Source: Candidatus Latescibacterota bacterium (GTDB lineage: Bacteria; Latescibacterota; UBA2968). From it: a stretch of DNA of 35,551 bases. Positions 1-8,818 of the stretch are shown here, piece by piece. The translations under genes and the position numbers were made by a program. The notes under the pieces are model-generated. The model was given only the letters and a program-made list of their open reading frames with translations. It ran no database searches and had not been told where the DNA came from. Each line of letters starts with the position of its first letter. The first letter of the stretch is position 1. The stretch covers positions 1 to 35,551 of the forward strand of contig JAJEHL010000006.1 of NCBI GenBank assembly GCA_022823725.1. The letters are read 5' to 3'.

Positions 1-231
1 CTTGATATTGCGGCCCTGAGGATACGAAAACGAAGACTGTGCCAGCTTTGTCTCGTTATCTTTTTTCCCCGTCATGCCCGGATTGTGGAGCGTGTGACCG
101 ATTTGACCCCGGGACATCGAGATTCTGGCATTGCCGGGCCATTGAGCCTGAGCCTGTGTGACCAGACCCGCCAGGCACATGCCAACTCCGGCGAAAAATC
201 CGGAAGCGTAAAACCAGAGCTTTTTGGACAT
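1..231 (-). CDS. Secreted protein, N-terminal part (runs off left edge)
   Basis: An open frame of 77 codons starts at ATG 231 and continues past the left edge without a stop. The first 30 or so residues form a clear signal peptide: MSKK, a hydrophobic stretch, then a cleavage site after AQA. The mature part begins QWPGNARISMS and contains a SFSYPQG motif. A GAGGAG Shine-Dalgarno lies 8 nt before the ATG. It is the third gene of the minus-strand set after the outer-membrane barrel and the TonB receptor. In many FCB bacteria a large secreted or surface protein with a similar SYPxG segment sits beside such receptors, so a surface-associated partner is plausible (inference). The function is not recognisable from the fragment. 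Confidence 0.75.
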   Translation of the reverse strand, partial: MSKKLWFYASGFFAGVGMCLAGLVTQAQAQWPGNARISMSRGQIGHTLHNPGMTGKKDNETKLAQSSFSYPQGRNIK

Positions 232-439
232 GGATACTGCTCCTCTATAGGAGTGATTGATGACATCTTTACTACTTGCGATCTACTGCGTTACCCCGGC
301 GACTTCAAGCGAAAATATTGACCGTCCCTCCTCTCTGCGTGAAGCCGGTAGTGTGCAGGCGCCCCTGTACACCACATTCTCAGTTTTGTAGTACGATATA
401 AACTAATAACTGGGATTAGAAGTTCCCACTTTTTTTAGA

Positions 440-463
440 AAGGGCGCGGTTTTGCGCGCCCTT
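440..463 (-). terminator. Perfect 9-bp hairpin after the TonB receptor gene
   Basis: AAGGGCGCG (440-448) and CGCGCCCTT (455-463) form a GC-rich stem with a 6-nt loop, 8 bases after the receptor stop codon. In the direction of transcription (minus) it is followed by A-rich rather than U-rich sequence, so it is not a canonical intrinsic terminator. It may act as a 3' stability hairpin or partial attenuator between the receptor and the next secreted-protein gene. The rest of 232-470 shows no gene. Confidence 0.4.
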
Positions 464-470
464 CCGCAAT

Positions 471-3400
471 CTACCACTTGATGCGCAAGCTGAATTGCAT
501 CTCGCGCGGAGAATCCCAATAGTTACCGATATCGTTGATTTCCGGTGCTTGCAGACCCAGCGCAAGAATATCGACATTGGTAGGCTCTAAGCCCATGATT
601 CCATATTTCTGATAGCGATCGGAATCCCAATCTTCAGGAACGCCACCCAGAGCATTCTGGCGCCAGTCCTTCTGATTGAACAAATTGTAGATCTCCACAG
701 CCACGGTTATGTTCACGCCCGACATATTGCCAAATACCTTCTCGGCATTGAAGTCTGCACGCGTATGGAGGGGACCCTGTCGGAATCCCTGAATACCACC
801 CGTGCTATACGTAAACCTGTTACCCGCGTAGAGATAATACACCAGGTTGGAGCGAACATTGCCCAGTGCTTTGCCACCAAAAGGACCGTAGTTCGCTGGC
901 GTGGCAAACAAGAACGTAATCGAACCAAAACTGCGGCGATCAGCGGTCAGCGGAGCGCGCTCGCCAGATTCCTGGTTGTGTCCAACAGACAGCGTACCTT
1001 CGCCACTTCCCGGATTGCCGGGATGGTTGCCCGCGCGTTCCCAGTATTCCCTGTCTGCATCGTCGTAATGGCCCAAATTCGTGCGGGCTTCGGTGGCGAC
1101 AAACTGCGCACCCTCTGACGAATAGTGGGAATACCACGGAATCCACGACCACGCACCACCCTGGCCGTCGAATTCCACCACTCTGCGATGGAGACTCTGC
1201 AACTGATCATTTGCTGCTGCACCATATTGGATGATGTAGTGATCCTCGGGTAGTCCTTCGCGACGCGCTTTTTCCCGCAGTGATACGGGCGTCTCTGCGC
1301 CTGTCGTGGGATCGACATCCCAGGTGTTCCAATAGTACCCACTGGCTACGAACTGAGAATCGGGCCATACATCGCGGCGGTGCGCGCTATTGCGCCCTCC
1401 GTCTGCCCACTGCAGGTTGTAGCCCACATTGAACGAGAACATATTCGAGAATTTCTTGCGCAAATTGATCTCAAAACCGCGGACATCGCGCCAGTTGCCC
1501 GGCCCAGAGCCTTGAACACCTGTCACATACTGATGACCTGCCGGGTCAATCCACTGCTGTGAGGCGGATCTGATCTCATTGCCCGACGCTTTGTAATAAG
1601 TCGTCAGACCGAGCACATAATCGCTCACAAAGTTCCAGTCCAGGCCCACCTCAAAAGAAGTGGTTTCTTCGGGAGGCAAATACGGCGTGCCGTGCCGCGA
1701 GCCAGAGTCATTGAACTCGTTGAACTGTTCACCGGGATCAATCACGCCATTGCCATTCAGGTCCCTATCCACAGCTTCATTGGACGTGAACTCGTTCATG
1801 AACATTTCGTGAAATTGCGGGCGCTGCGTAAACCGACCGTAGAAGAAACGCACGAGGCTCTTTTCCGTAATCGGATGCGACACGCCAATGCGAGGCTGAA
1901 ATGCTTTGATCGTGGGTCCCTTGAGTGTGGGAATATAGGCGGAACGCGTCATGCCATTCCAGGGAGCCTTAGCACCGTACCAGGCATCGGAGTCTTTGAT
2001 ATAGGTATTCGGGAAGAAAAGCTCGCCCCTTATACCCGCATTCACAATCATCCCCTCAAACTCGATCTTGTCCTGAATATAAACACCAAAATCAAGGGGA
2101 TTGAGGCCCACATTGTCCCCATTGGGCCAGAATGCTGTATCTGTATAGTTCTGGGAGAACCAGCGCAGGCGACGGTGCGTGGGACCATCTGACCACCGCT
2201 GCTGATACCAGTTGTTATAGCGAATTACTTCCACGCCAGCTTTCACAAAGTTCTGCTTGTTCACCTGGCTGGAAAGATCTGCCTTAAAGCTCAACCGCTT
2301 GTAGCCAAACATGCTCCAGTTGTGCGTTTCGCGGTAAATCGTGTAGTGACCTGCCGCATCCTTCACGCTGGAAGACGTCAGTTTTTCACCTACGACAAAG
2401 TGGGGATGAAAACCCGTTGTATCGCGCGTCGTCGTCGAATAACCCAGATTCACTTCGTAAAAAGTCTTGGGAGACAGAGAATGCGTCACAGCACCGTAAA
2501 ACAACGCATCTGTGGTAACGTAGTTACCCGTTGGATTTACGACGTGCAAAAAGATATTTTTACCGCTGTTGCGCAAATCCAACCTGCCGCCTTCGCTCGG
2601 GCCACCAAAGGTTCCTTCACTGCTATTGTAAATCCCCCCTACTCGCAACTTCAAGCTGGGCGATGCGGAAAACGTCAGCTTCGCCGTATTGCGCGTGTTT
2701 GGGGGCGTCGTCAAATTGGCATTCAACAATGGCTGTGGCTCTTTGCGCCAGACCGTACTGGCAAAAAATGTCATGTCCTGACTCAGTGGACCCGCGATAT
2801 TGGCATCGATGCGATGTCCCATTTTGCCCGTGTAGTCCAGACGCTTGTGCGCCTGTACGATGTCATTGGCACCATCGCCATCGAGATCAGCTGGGATTTC
2901 GACCTGCTCTGCAACCCAGTCGGGATTATCCCATTGGTTACTGCCCCGGTGCATAGGCGAATCGTACACATTCGCACCCCAGTGCTTCTGTCCGGCAGGT
3001 GTGAATCGATAGTCCAGCATACCGCTGTATGACGAGCCTCCATCGCGCGTCACCATCGAAACCACACCACCCTGGGCATTGCCATACTCGGCGTTGTAAC
3101 CACCCGTAATCACCTGGAGTTCCTGAACCGCACTCTTGTTCAGCGCTCGCCCAATACCCGTGCGAGAACCATAGGAGTCGGTCGTTGAAATGCGAACGCC
3201 ATCCACGATGTATGCCACATGGTCGCGGTCGCCGCCGCGGATCATAATGTCATCGCCTTCGGCATCGACGGAAACACCAGCCTGAAGCTCGATGAAATCG
3301 CCCATATCGCGCACGATGGGCACAGCCTCGAGATCCTCGGCACTCATAATATACTTACTCGTCGTCTTATCTGGCTCAACGGGCGGACGCTCTGCAATCA

Positions 3401-3743
3401 CTGTGATTTCACCCAATTCCAGAGCTGCTTCTCGAATCTGGAAATCAACCGTCGTCGTCAAGTCAACTTGAACCCTGATGTCGGTCTGACGCTGTGAATC
3501 ATAACCCACCAGCGAGGCCGTCATCGAATACGTGCCGGGATCGACGAGCAAAATCACAAAAAATCCATCGCTATCGGTGACCGCACCGCGCTGTGTGCCA
3601 TCGATCACTACATTGGCACCCGGCAATACCTCACCCGTCTGCGCGTCGCGCACTGTACCCTGCATTTTTCCCGTTGTCGCGGCATGTGAAACACCCGCGC
3701 TAACAAGCAAGGACAGCACAACTATTGAAAGTATCTTTTGCAT
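471..3743 (-). CDS. TonB-dependent outer-membrane receptor with carboxypeptidase-like regulatory domain
   Basis: A protein of about 1,090 aa. It has a signal peptide (cleavage near SHA-ATT) and a carboxypeptidase-regulatory-like beta-sandwich at about 25-105 (GTVRDAQTGEVLPGANV). A plug domain follows at about 115-235 (DIMIRGG, YIVDGVRI, QVITGGYNAEYGNAQGG), then a long beta-barrel ending in the aromatic residue W (LRIKW), typical of outer-membrane proteins. Two acidic EF-hand-like loops (DLDGDG and DLNGNGVIDPGEQ) may bind calcium. The ATG at 3743 is preferred to the adjoining TTG because AGGAGG lies 9 nt upstream, directly after the preceding gene's stop. Such receptors take up large substrates using TonB energy; the substrate cannot be read here. 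No SusD-like partner is visible, so it is not a complete Sus pair. Confidence 0.93.
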   Translation of the reverse strand: MQKILSIVVLSLLVSAGVSHAATTGKMQGTVRDAQTGEVLPGANVVIDGTQRGAVTDSDGFFVILLVDPGTYSMTASLVGYDSQRQTDIRVQVDLTTTVDFQIREAALELGEITVIAERPPVEPDKTTSKYIMSAEDLEAVPIVRDMGDFIELQAGVSVDAEGDDIMIRGGDRDHVAYIVDGVRISTTDSYGSRTGIGRALNKSAVQELQVITGGYNAEYGNAQGGVVSMVTRDGGSSYSGMLDYRFTPAGQKHWGANVYDSPMHRGSNQWDNPDWVAEQVEIPADLDGDGANDIVQAHKRLDYTGKMGHRIDANIAGPLSQDMTFFASTVWRKEPQPLLNANLTTPPNTRNTAKLTFSASPSLKLRVGGIYNSSEGTFGGPSEGGRLDLRNSGKNIFLHVVNPTGNYVTTDALFYGAVTHSLSPKTFYEVNLGYSTTTRDTTGFHPHFVVGEKLTSSSVKDAAGHYTIYRETHNWSMFGYKRLSFKADLSSQVNKQNFVKAGVEVIRYNNWYQQRWSDGPTHRRLRWFSQNYTDTAFWPNGDNVGLNPLDFGVYIQDKIEFEGMIVNAGIRGELFFPNTYIKDSDAWYGAKAPWNGMTRSAYIPTLKGPTIKAFQPRIGVSHPITEKSLVRFFYGRFTQRPQFHEMFMNEFTSNEAVDRDLNGNGVIDPGEQFNEFNDSGSRHGTPYLPPEETTSFEVGLDWNFVSDYVLGLTTYYKASGNEIRSASQQWIDPAGHQYVTGVQGSGPGNWRDVRGFEINLRKKFSNMFSFNVGYNLQWADGGRNSAHRRDVWPDSQFVASGYYWNTWDVDPTTGAETPVSLREKARREGLPEDHYIIQYGAAANDQLQSLHRRVVEFDGQGGAWSWIPWYSHYSSEGAQFVATEARTNLGHYDDADREYWERAGNHPGNPGSGEGTLSVGHNQESGERAPLTADRRSFGSITFLFATPANYGPFGGKALGNVRSNLVYYLYAGNRFTYSTGGIQGFRQGPLHTRADFNAEKVFGNMSGVNITVAVEIYNLFNQKDWRQNALGGVPEDWDSDRYQKYGIMGLEPTNVDILALGLQAPEINDIGNYWDSPREMQFSLRIKW

Positions 3744-3758
3744 CAACTTTTACCTCCT

Positions 3759-4532
3759 TTAGTCCCAAAAATAAAACTTGAACCCGGCACTCAGATCAAA
3801 CATCTGAAGCGGAAATGCCTTATCCAGGCCCCATGCATCTCGAGGGCGGAGTTCGCCGAGAATAAAATGATACCGCGCACGTACATCCAGCGCGATCGTC
3901 TGCGTCACATGCGCTTCCAACCCCAACCCCAACACTGCGGTCACGGCCGTGCGCGTATCTTCCTGACGGTCCATCACGACCTGGGGCAAAATATCGCCCT
4001 GGGCATCCACATTCGTCGCATCTACACCGCTGGCATCGGTCGGACTCTGACCGGGCCAAACGATATTTTCTGCTATGGTCTTGTGATCGTACACACCGCC
4101 ACCCGCAACGATATAGGGCGAAAAACTCCCCTCATTCATTGAACGGTCTGCATTAAAAAACCACAACCCGGACAAGAGCACGCTATTGAAGCGATTCGTA
4201 TGCGAACTATTCGGGTTGATATCTTTGCTGCTATATTGTTTGGCAGTCAAAGCCTTGGGAGACCAGGTAAACTCACCGGTTTCCAGAGCACCACCATCCA
4301 TCTGAGTGTGGTGAAACTCGGCTTCAACGGTCAGACGAGAGCTACTCACACGACTGGCAGTAAGCCCCCATTTATCCACACCACTGCCAAACCGCTCACC
4401 AAAGGTGAACATGGGATTTGTATAGCTGACAAACCCGCCCAAACCCCATTTGCCGGCAACCTGAGCCGATGACATGCTTGCCGAAGCCAAAACACCCGCA
4501 ACGACAAAACCTAAAACTTTAAACCATCTCAA
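3759..4532 (-). CDS. Outer-membrane beta-barrel protein
   Basis: A 257-aa protein with an N-terminal signal peptide (cleavage around SSA-QVAG) followed by alternating amphipathic strands. It ends in a strand reading FKFYFWD, consistent with a small OmpA/OmpW-like eight-strand barrel. The start is TTG at 4532, with AGGAGG 7 nt upstream; the nearby ATG at 4527 is out of frame and meets a stop after two codons, so the TTG start is well supported. The stop codon is followed at once by the Shine-Dalgarno of the TonB receptor gene 15 nt downstream, so the two are probably translated together. No enzyme motif is present. It could be a structural porin-like partner of the receptor (inference). Confidence 0.85.
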   Translation of the reverse strand: MRWFKVLGFVVAGVLASASMSSAQVAGKWGLGGFVSYTNPMFTFGERFGSGVDKWGLTASRVSSSRLTVEAEFHHTQMDGGALETGEFTWSPKALTAKQYSSKDINPNSSHTNRFNSVLLSGLWFFNADRSMNEGSFSPYIVAGGGVYDHKTIAENIVWPGQSPTDASGVDATNVDAQGDILPQVVMDRQEDTRTAVTAVLGLGLEAHVTQTIALDVRARYHFILGELRPRDAWGLDKAFPLQMFDLSAGFKFYFWD

Positions 4533-4688
4533 AGTGCTACCTCCTTTCGCAAACTGCGAAAAATGAACGACTTAACAACTTTACTATGCAACGCAAAACA
4601 AGTCTGTACGCTATTCACCACCTCCTTATTATTTATTATCATAAATCTGAAACATACAGCGCAAAAATAGCTATCGAGACATAGCAGA

Positions 4689-4705
4689 TTGAAACTTTGT
4701 TTCAA
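4689..4705. promoter_or_regulatory. 17-bp inverted repeat, candidate operator
   Basis: TTGAAAC-TTT-GTTTCAA is a perfect 7-bp inverted repeat with a 3-nt spacer, about 160 bp upstream of the outer-membrane barrel start. It lies in the AT-rich gap 4533-4796, which separates the barrel/receptor group from the cytochrome operon and holds no convincing gene. A dimeric repressor or activator site is a reasonable reading. A second SD-like AAGGAGG around 4621-4627 has no sensible ORF after it. Confidence 0.35.
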
Positions 4706-4796
4706 AAATGTTTCCAAAAATTCACCTTAATGTAAAAAAAAGTAACACGCTATGCAATCATTTTTTTCAGCAATCACTTACAATGCCAAATAGTGG

Positions 4797-5993
4797 TTAT
4801 TTTGCCTCTAACCGCAACCGCCTTGCTTCCGTGCGAATTTTATCCATCTCCATCTTCATCCTCACAATACCCTCCCAATGCGTATAATCTGGCGAATGGT
4901 GATACGCCGCCTTAAACGTGGTCGCGTGATAAAACTTGAACAACCTGAAAAACGCCTGTTCAATCTCCGACGTATTTTCGTACATCTGCTGCCCACCCAG
5001 TTCAAAAGCGTGCCCCACCACTGGATTGGCCGGACGGTCTTCGGGCATGGGATCCAGCGCATTTTCATCGTACAGTGCCTTAATCAACGCATAAGACTCC
5101 GCAACCAGCGCGTCTGCCTCGCGCTTAATCGCATCTGCGCGCTCGAGGCTCTCGCGAGAAAACCGATTGGAATGACACGGCGCACATACCTGCAACATCG
5201 CATTCCGATTCGCCTCAAACTCCTCTCTCGTCAACCGCTTCATCGCCAGATGCGGCAAAAAATCCTCCTCGAGCACCGCGCCCGTAAACACCGCACCCAA
5301 CCCGATATTGGGCACATGCCCGTGATCGCCATTGGGCATGTGGCACGTCACGCAACTCGGCGACTTCTCGGCATCTCTATCATTATAATATAGAACACCG
5401 TGAACACTCGTCTTATACGCCTCCATTACGGGATGATCCGGACCGCCGTGACAAACGGCACATGCCTCGGGTTCTCGCGCAAGCGCCGCACTAAATTCAT
5501 GACTCGGATGACAGGTATTGCACCCCCCCACGCTACCATCGGCAAACCGGGCACCAATGCTGTGACACCCCATACACCCCTCTTCTTGCATCGCGCGCGA
5601 CTGCGCCAAAAAACGCGCATCCGACAACGCGGCCAGTTCCGCATCGGCATGCCCACTCTCTGCAAATGCCTCGACCTCTTCTGCATGGCATTTGCCACAC
5701 ATACCCGCCGACACCTGCCCTCGAACAGCAAAAACCGTTTCGTGGTTCTCTCCATGACAATCCGCACACCCCACATTGGCTCTAAAATGGGCACTCTCGC
5801 GCCACTGTTTGTCCATGCCCGGATCGATATCCCGATGGCATCCTTCGCACGACTGGTCACTCTGGATACGCAACAAAAAACCCGGGTGTGCAACAAACCG
5901 AACCGCCTCTTCAGGCTGCAACAAATAAAACACGCCAAAGACGCAACCCAATACCAGCACGCTAACACCGACAATTTTCATCCAGACCTTCAC
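4797..5993 (-). CDS. HAO-like octahaem cytochrome c, membrane-anchored
   Basis: A 398-aa protein with an N-terminal transmembrane or uncleaved signal segment (about 6-24) and eight CxxCH haem sites, at Cys 49, 76, 99, 140, 158, 178, 214 and 270. The haem spacing and the C-terminal segment FKAAYHHSPDYTHWEG resemble the multihaem hydroxylamine-oxidoreductase family, whose members oxidise hydroxylamine or hydrazine or reduce nitrite or hydroxylamine. It is shorter than classical HAO (over 500 aa), so the reaction cannot be assigned. The C-terminal region holds Tyr residues, but whether one equals the haem-crosslinking Tyr of HAO needs an alignment. Its ATG overlaps the stop of the upstream octahaem-TPR gene (ATGA), and it is the last gene of the five-gene operon. 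It would act in the periplasm, tethered to the inner membrane. Confidence 0.85.
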   Translation of the reverse strand: MKVWMKIVGVSVLVLGCVFGVFYLLQPEEAVRFVAHPGFLLRIQSDQSCEGCHRDIDPGMDKQWRESAHFRANVGCADCHGENHETVFAVRGQVSAGMCGKCHAEEVEAFAESGHADAELAALSDARFLAQSRAMQEEGCMGCHSIGARFADGSVGGCNTCHPSHEFSAALAREPEACAVCHGGPDHPVMEAYKTSVHGVLYYNDRDAEKSPSCVTCHMPNGDHGHVPNIGLGAVFTGAVLEEDFLPHLAMKRLTREEFEANRNAMLQVCAPCHSNRFSRESLERADAIKREADALVAESYALIKALYDENALDPMPEDRPANPVVGHAFELGGQQMYENTSEIEQAFFRLFKFYHATTFKAAYHHSPDYTHWEGIVRMKMEMDKIRTEARRLRLEAK

Positions 5994-8755
5994 AATTCAC
6001 GCCCTCCCAATTCGCGCAACAAATCGCGCGCCTGCACATTGCCCGGCTCTCGCGCAATCACACGCTGCAAAACCGCAATCGCACTGTCTCGCTGCCCGCT
6101 TATGGCATAAGCCTGCCCCATAAACAACGCCAACCCCTGCGCTTCAGGATCCAGCACCCACGCCTGTCGATACACAGACAGCGCACCTTCTATATCGCCG
6201 CGCTCCTGTACAACTGTACCTAACACCGTAAGCGCGGGCACATAAAAAGGATCGACAATCAACGCATCGCGCATAAGGGATTCGGCAGCCTCCAAATCGC
6301 CCAAATCAGCGCGAATAAGCCCCTGCATCGCATACACATCAGCGCGGTTAGCCTGGTATTTTTTCGCAACCTCAAAATGCGGCAACGCATCTGCCAGCGC
6401 ACCCTGCACATAGACGCGGTGCCCAGTGGCAAAAGCCGAATCCGACTTTGCAATCCCCACATCTCGCGCCTGCCTGCCCAACCCAAATAATCCCGTACCC
6501 GCATCCTCCATTTCCAACGCCCTGCGGTATGCCGCGCGCGCCAATGCCCAATCGCCCGACAGCGCGTGTGCAGTCCCCTTTTCCACCCAATCGCCTATCG
6601 GCATCTCGTCCCACTCATAATCATCGCGCACCTCGCCATCCCCAGCCGAAAACGCCAATAACGCGAGTTGTCGAATCGCCGGCACATATTCCGGCGCAAT
6701 AGTAAGTGCGCGGCGATAGGCTTCAATAGCACCTGCGCGATCCCCACTGCCCCACAGCGCATTGCCCACAGCAGTATGCAACACGGGCGAACCATCGCGC
6801 ACACCATCAAAAGCAACCGCGGCATCTGCATAGCGCCCATGGTGCAACAGCAATGCACCTGCACGCAGTCGAGAAGTCAAATCGCTCTTCTCCCTGAGCA
6901 ATTCCCTCATCGCCTCAAAACGCTCCTGTTTTCCCTCCAACCGCGCCAGATCCGCCGCGGTCTCCGGATGCCGGGGATCTAACTTTGCAACAATCTCAAA
7001 TTCCCGCCTCGCATCTTCAAAAAGCCCCTGCGCTTCATAGACCTGCCCCAAACTCTCGTGAAAACCCGGATCATCGCCCTGCACGCCATACACCACATCG
7101 CGATGCTCTTCAAGCGCCCTGCGAAACGCATCGCCCACAGCAGAACCATCCGGCAAATAGCCAATATCCATCAGCGCGAACGGCGCTTGCACCCGCACAA
7201 TACGCGCCGAATCGGACAACGCATTCAAAAGCGCGGGCAAACCGCGCACATCGCCCAAACGCCCCAGCGAAATCGCCGCCTTCATCCGCACCATCGCATG
7301 TGAGTCATCCATCGCCTCAACCAGCGCCGGCAGCACACGCACATCCCCCAAATCGCCCAGCAAAGACGCAGCCGCTGCGCGCCACACCGCACTCTCATTC
7401 CCGTCATTTACCAACCGCGCCAACGGCACCACACCACTGCCCTTTTGCCCATTGGCAATCGCTGTTGTACGCGCCACAATTTCGTCCTGATAATCGCCAT
7501 ACCACTGCTTTGCCCACGACGAAGCCCATTGTGCGGACTTATCGCCGTGACACTGATTGCACGCATTGGGCACGCCATTGACCACCGTATTTTCCGGCGC
7601 AGGAGATGCAATGCGGTGATCCGTCAGATTCTCCCCCGTCACATAGTGATACGGCATGTGACACTGCACGCATTGATTGCCCACACTACCCGCGCGGTGA
7701 TGCCCATGTGCGACCGGATCGGCTGCAATGTCTTCATGACACGTTTCGCACAACTCCACGCCATTCCGATCCGCCACCAGATCGACATCGCGCGCTGTTC
7801 CGTGCGAATCGTGGCATGTCGTACACGTCAACTCGCCCTGAATATAACACGCACTCATCAAATGCAATGCCGCGGGATACAAATAAACCCGGGGCTGTCC
7901 ATCGGGATAAAAAATCGCCTCGTCATCTGGCAACACAAGAGAATAATAATCGTAAAAATTCTCCCCCGGCAAATACCCGGTCGCCACAATTTCCTTGGCC
8001 GCATGACACTGCGCACACACCTCAACAGCCCGTTCCTTATCCAGCGATCGCAACAACAGCAAATGCAACGGGGCATTGACTTGTCCGCGCGTCTCATCGT
8101 GTTTGCCCGACGGCCCATGGCACGCCTCGCAATCAATACTCAGACTGCCCACAGTCGTGCGATAAGACTGGGATGCCACATCGTAATGCTTTTGCACCCG
8201 GCTGGCATGGCAATCAAAACAGTGAAAATTCCAGGTGCGTCCCGCATTCGTCCAATAATAATAATCTTCTCTCGTCAAAGGTCGCGACTGAGCCACCACA
8301 CCTCCTTCTTGCGCATCGACCCAATCATTTGTCGCGCCATCGTGATACAGGGGCAACACCTGCCACCGCCCATTGGGAAAAGCCGTCAAATAGGCCTGAT
8401 GCTGCCGCTTGCCAATCGCGTAATCCACGCGATATGCCCCCACGCGCCCATCCTCATCCTCAGTCTGCATATAATACGCATCGCCCCTGCGAAACATGCG
8501 CGAACGCACACCGCCATACACATGGGACACATTGTCAAAATCGCCCACAATCGTCGAATCACTCGGCACAGTCATCGCGACACTGTGCAAACTCTGCCGC
8601 CACTCGGCATACTTGTCCGTATGGCAAGCCGCACACCGTTCCAACCCCGTAAACCCCGGCTCAGAAGCACGCACCAAATTGGGCACCTCGCGTTCCTGGC
8701 TGCACGACGCGAACATTAGCATCACCCATAAAATGTGAAATATCCCAAACCGCAT
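5990..8755 (-). CDS. Octahaem cytochrome c lipoprotein with HEAT and TPR repeats
   Basis: A 921-aa protein. Starting at ATG 8755 gives a lipoprotein signal with lipobox FASC (Cys 18), and AGGA lies 7 nt upstream; an in-frame start 14 codons earlier would bury this signal. Eight CxxCH sites occur at Cys 41, 179, 209, 247, 311, 336, 362 and 399, an arrangement like the cytochrome c554/NrfA-type modules seen in TPR-cytochromes. HEAT-like repeats follow at about 430-530 (ALVEAMDDSHAMVRMKAA), then TPR repeats to the C-terminus. It likely shuttles electrons in the periplasm and scaffolds partners through the repeats. A stop/start overlap with the HAO-like gene suggests that the two cytochromes form one electron-transfer unit. 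Proteins of this architecture are common in Planctomycetes and related phyla, but their reactions are mostly unknown. Confidence 0.9.
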   Translation of the reverse strand: MRFGIFHILWVMLMFASCSQEREVPNLVRASEPGFTGLERCAACHTDKYAEWRQSLHSVAMTVPSDSTIVGDFDNVSHVYGGVRSRMFRRGDAYYMQTEDEDGRVGAYRVDYAIGKRQHQAYLTAFPNGRWQVLPLYHDGATNDWVDAQEGGVVAQSRPLTREDYYYWTNAGRTWNFHCFDCHASRVQKHYDVASQSYRTTVGSLSIDCEACHGPSGKHDETRGQVNAPLHLLLLRSLDKERAVEVCAQCHAAKEIVATGYLPGENFYDYYSLVLPDDEAIFYPDGQPRVYLYPAALHLMSACYIQGELTCTTCHDSHGTARDVDLVADRNGVELCETCHEDIAADPVAHGHHRAGSVGNQCVQCHMPYHYVTGENLTDHRIASPAPENTVVNGVPNACNQCHGDKSAQWASSWAKQWYGDYQDEIVARTTAIANGQKGSGVVPLARLVNDGNESAVWRAAAASLLGDLGDVRVLPALVEAMDDSHAMVRMKAAISLGRLGDVRGLPALLNALSDSARIVRVQAPFALMDIGYLPDGSAVGDAFRRALEEHRDVVYGVQGDDPGFHESLGQVYEAQGLFEDARREFEIVAKLDPRHPETAADLARLEGKQERFEAMRELLREKSDLTSRLRAGALLLHHGRYADAAVAFDGVRDGSPVLHTAVGNALWGSGDRAGAIEAYRRALTIAPEYVPAIRQLALLAFSAGDGEVRDDYEWDEMPIGDWVEKGTAHALSGDWALARAAYRRALEMEDAGTGLFGLGRQARDVGIAKSDSAFATGHRVYVQGALADALPHFEVAKKYQANRADVYAMQGLIRADLGDLEAAESLMRDALIVDPFYVPALTVLGTVVQERGDIEGALSVYRQAWVLDPEAQGLALFMGQAYAISGQRDSAIAVLQRVIAREPGNVQARDLLRELGGREL

Positions 8756-8818
8756 AACACGTCCTGTTGATGCGCCAATAAAAATGTAAACCGTCACCCC
8801 ACAAGAGCAGTATCGCGT

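Noticed and set aside
4529-4717. 62-codon minus-strand frame before the outer-membrane barrel
   Set aside because: AT-rich, no good start signal, overlaps the SD of the next gene; more likely untranslated leader.
7445-8719. 424-codon open frame on the plus strand
   Set aside because: Antisense to the octahaem-TPR gene, whose CxxCH motifs and lipobox prove the real strand.
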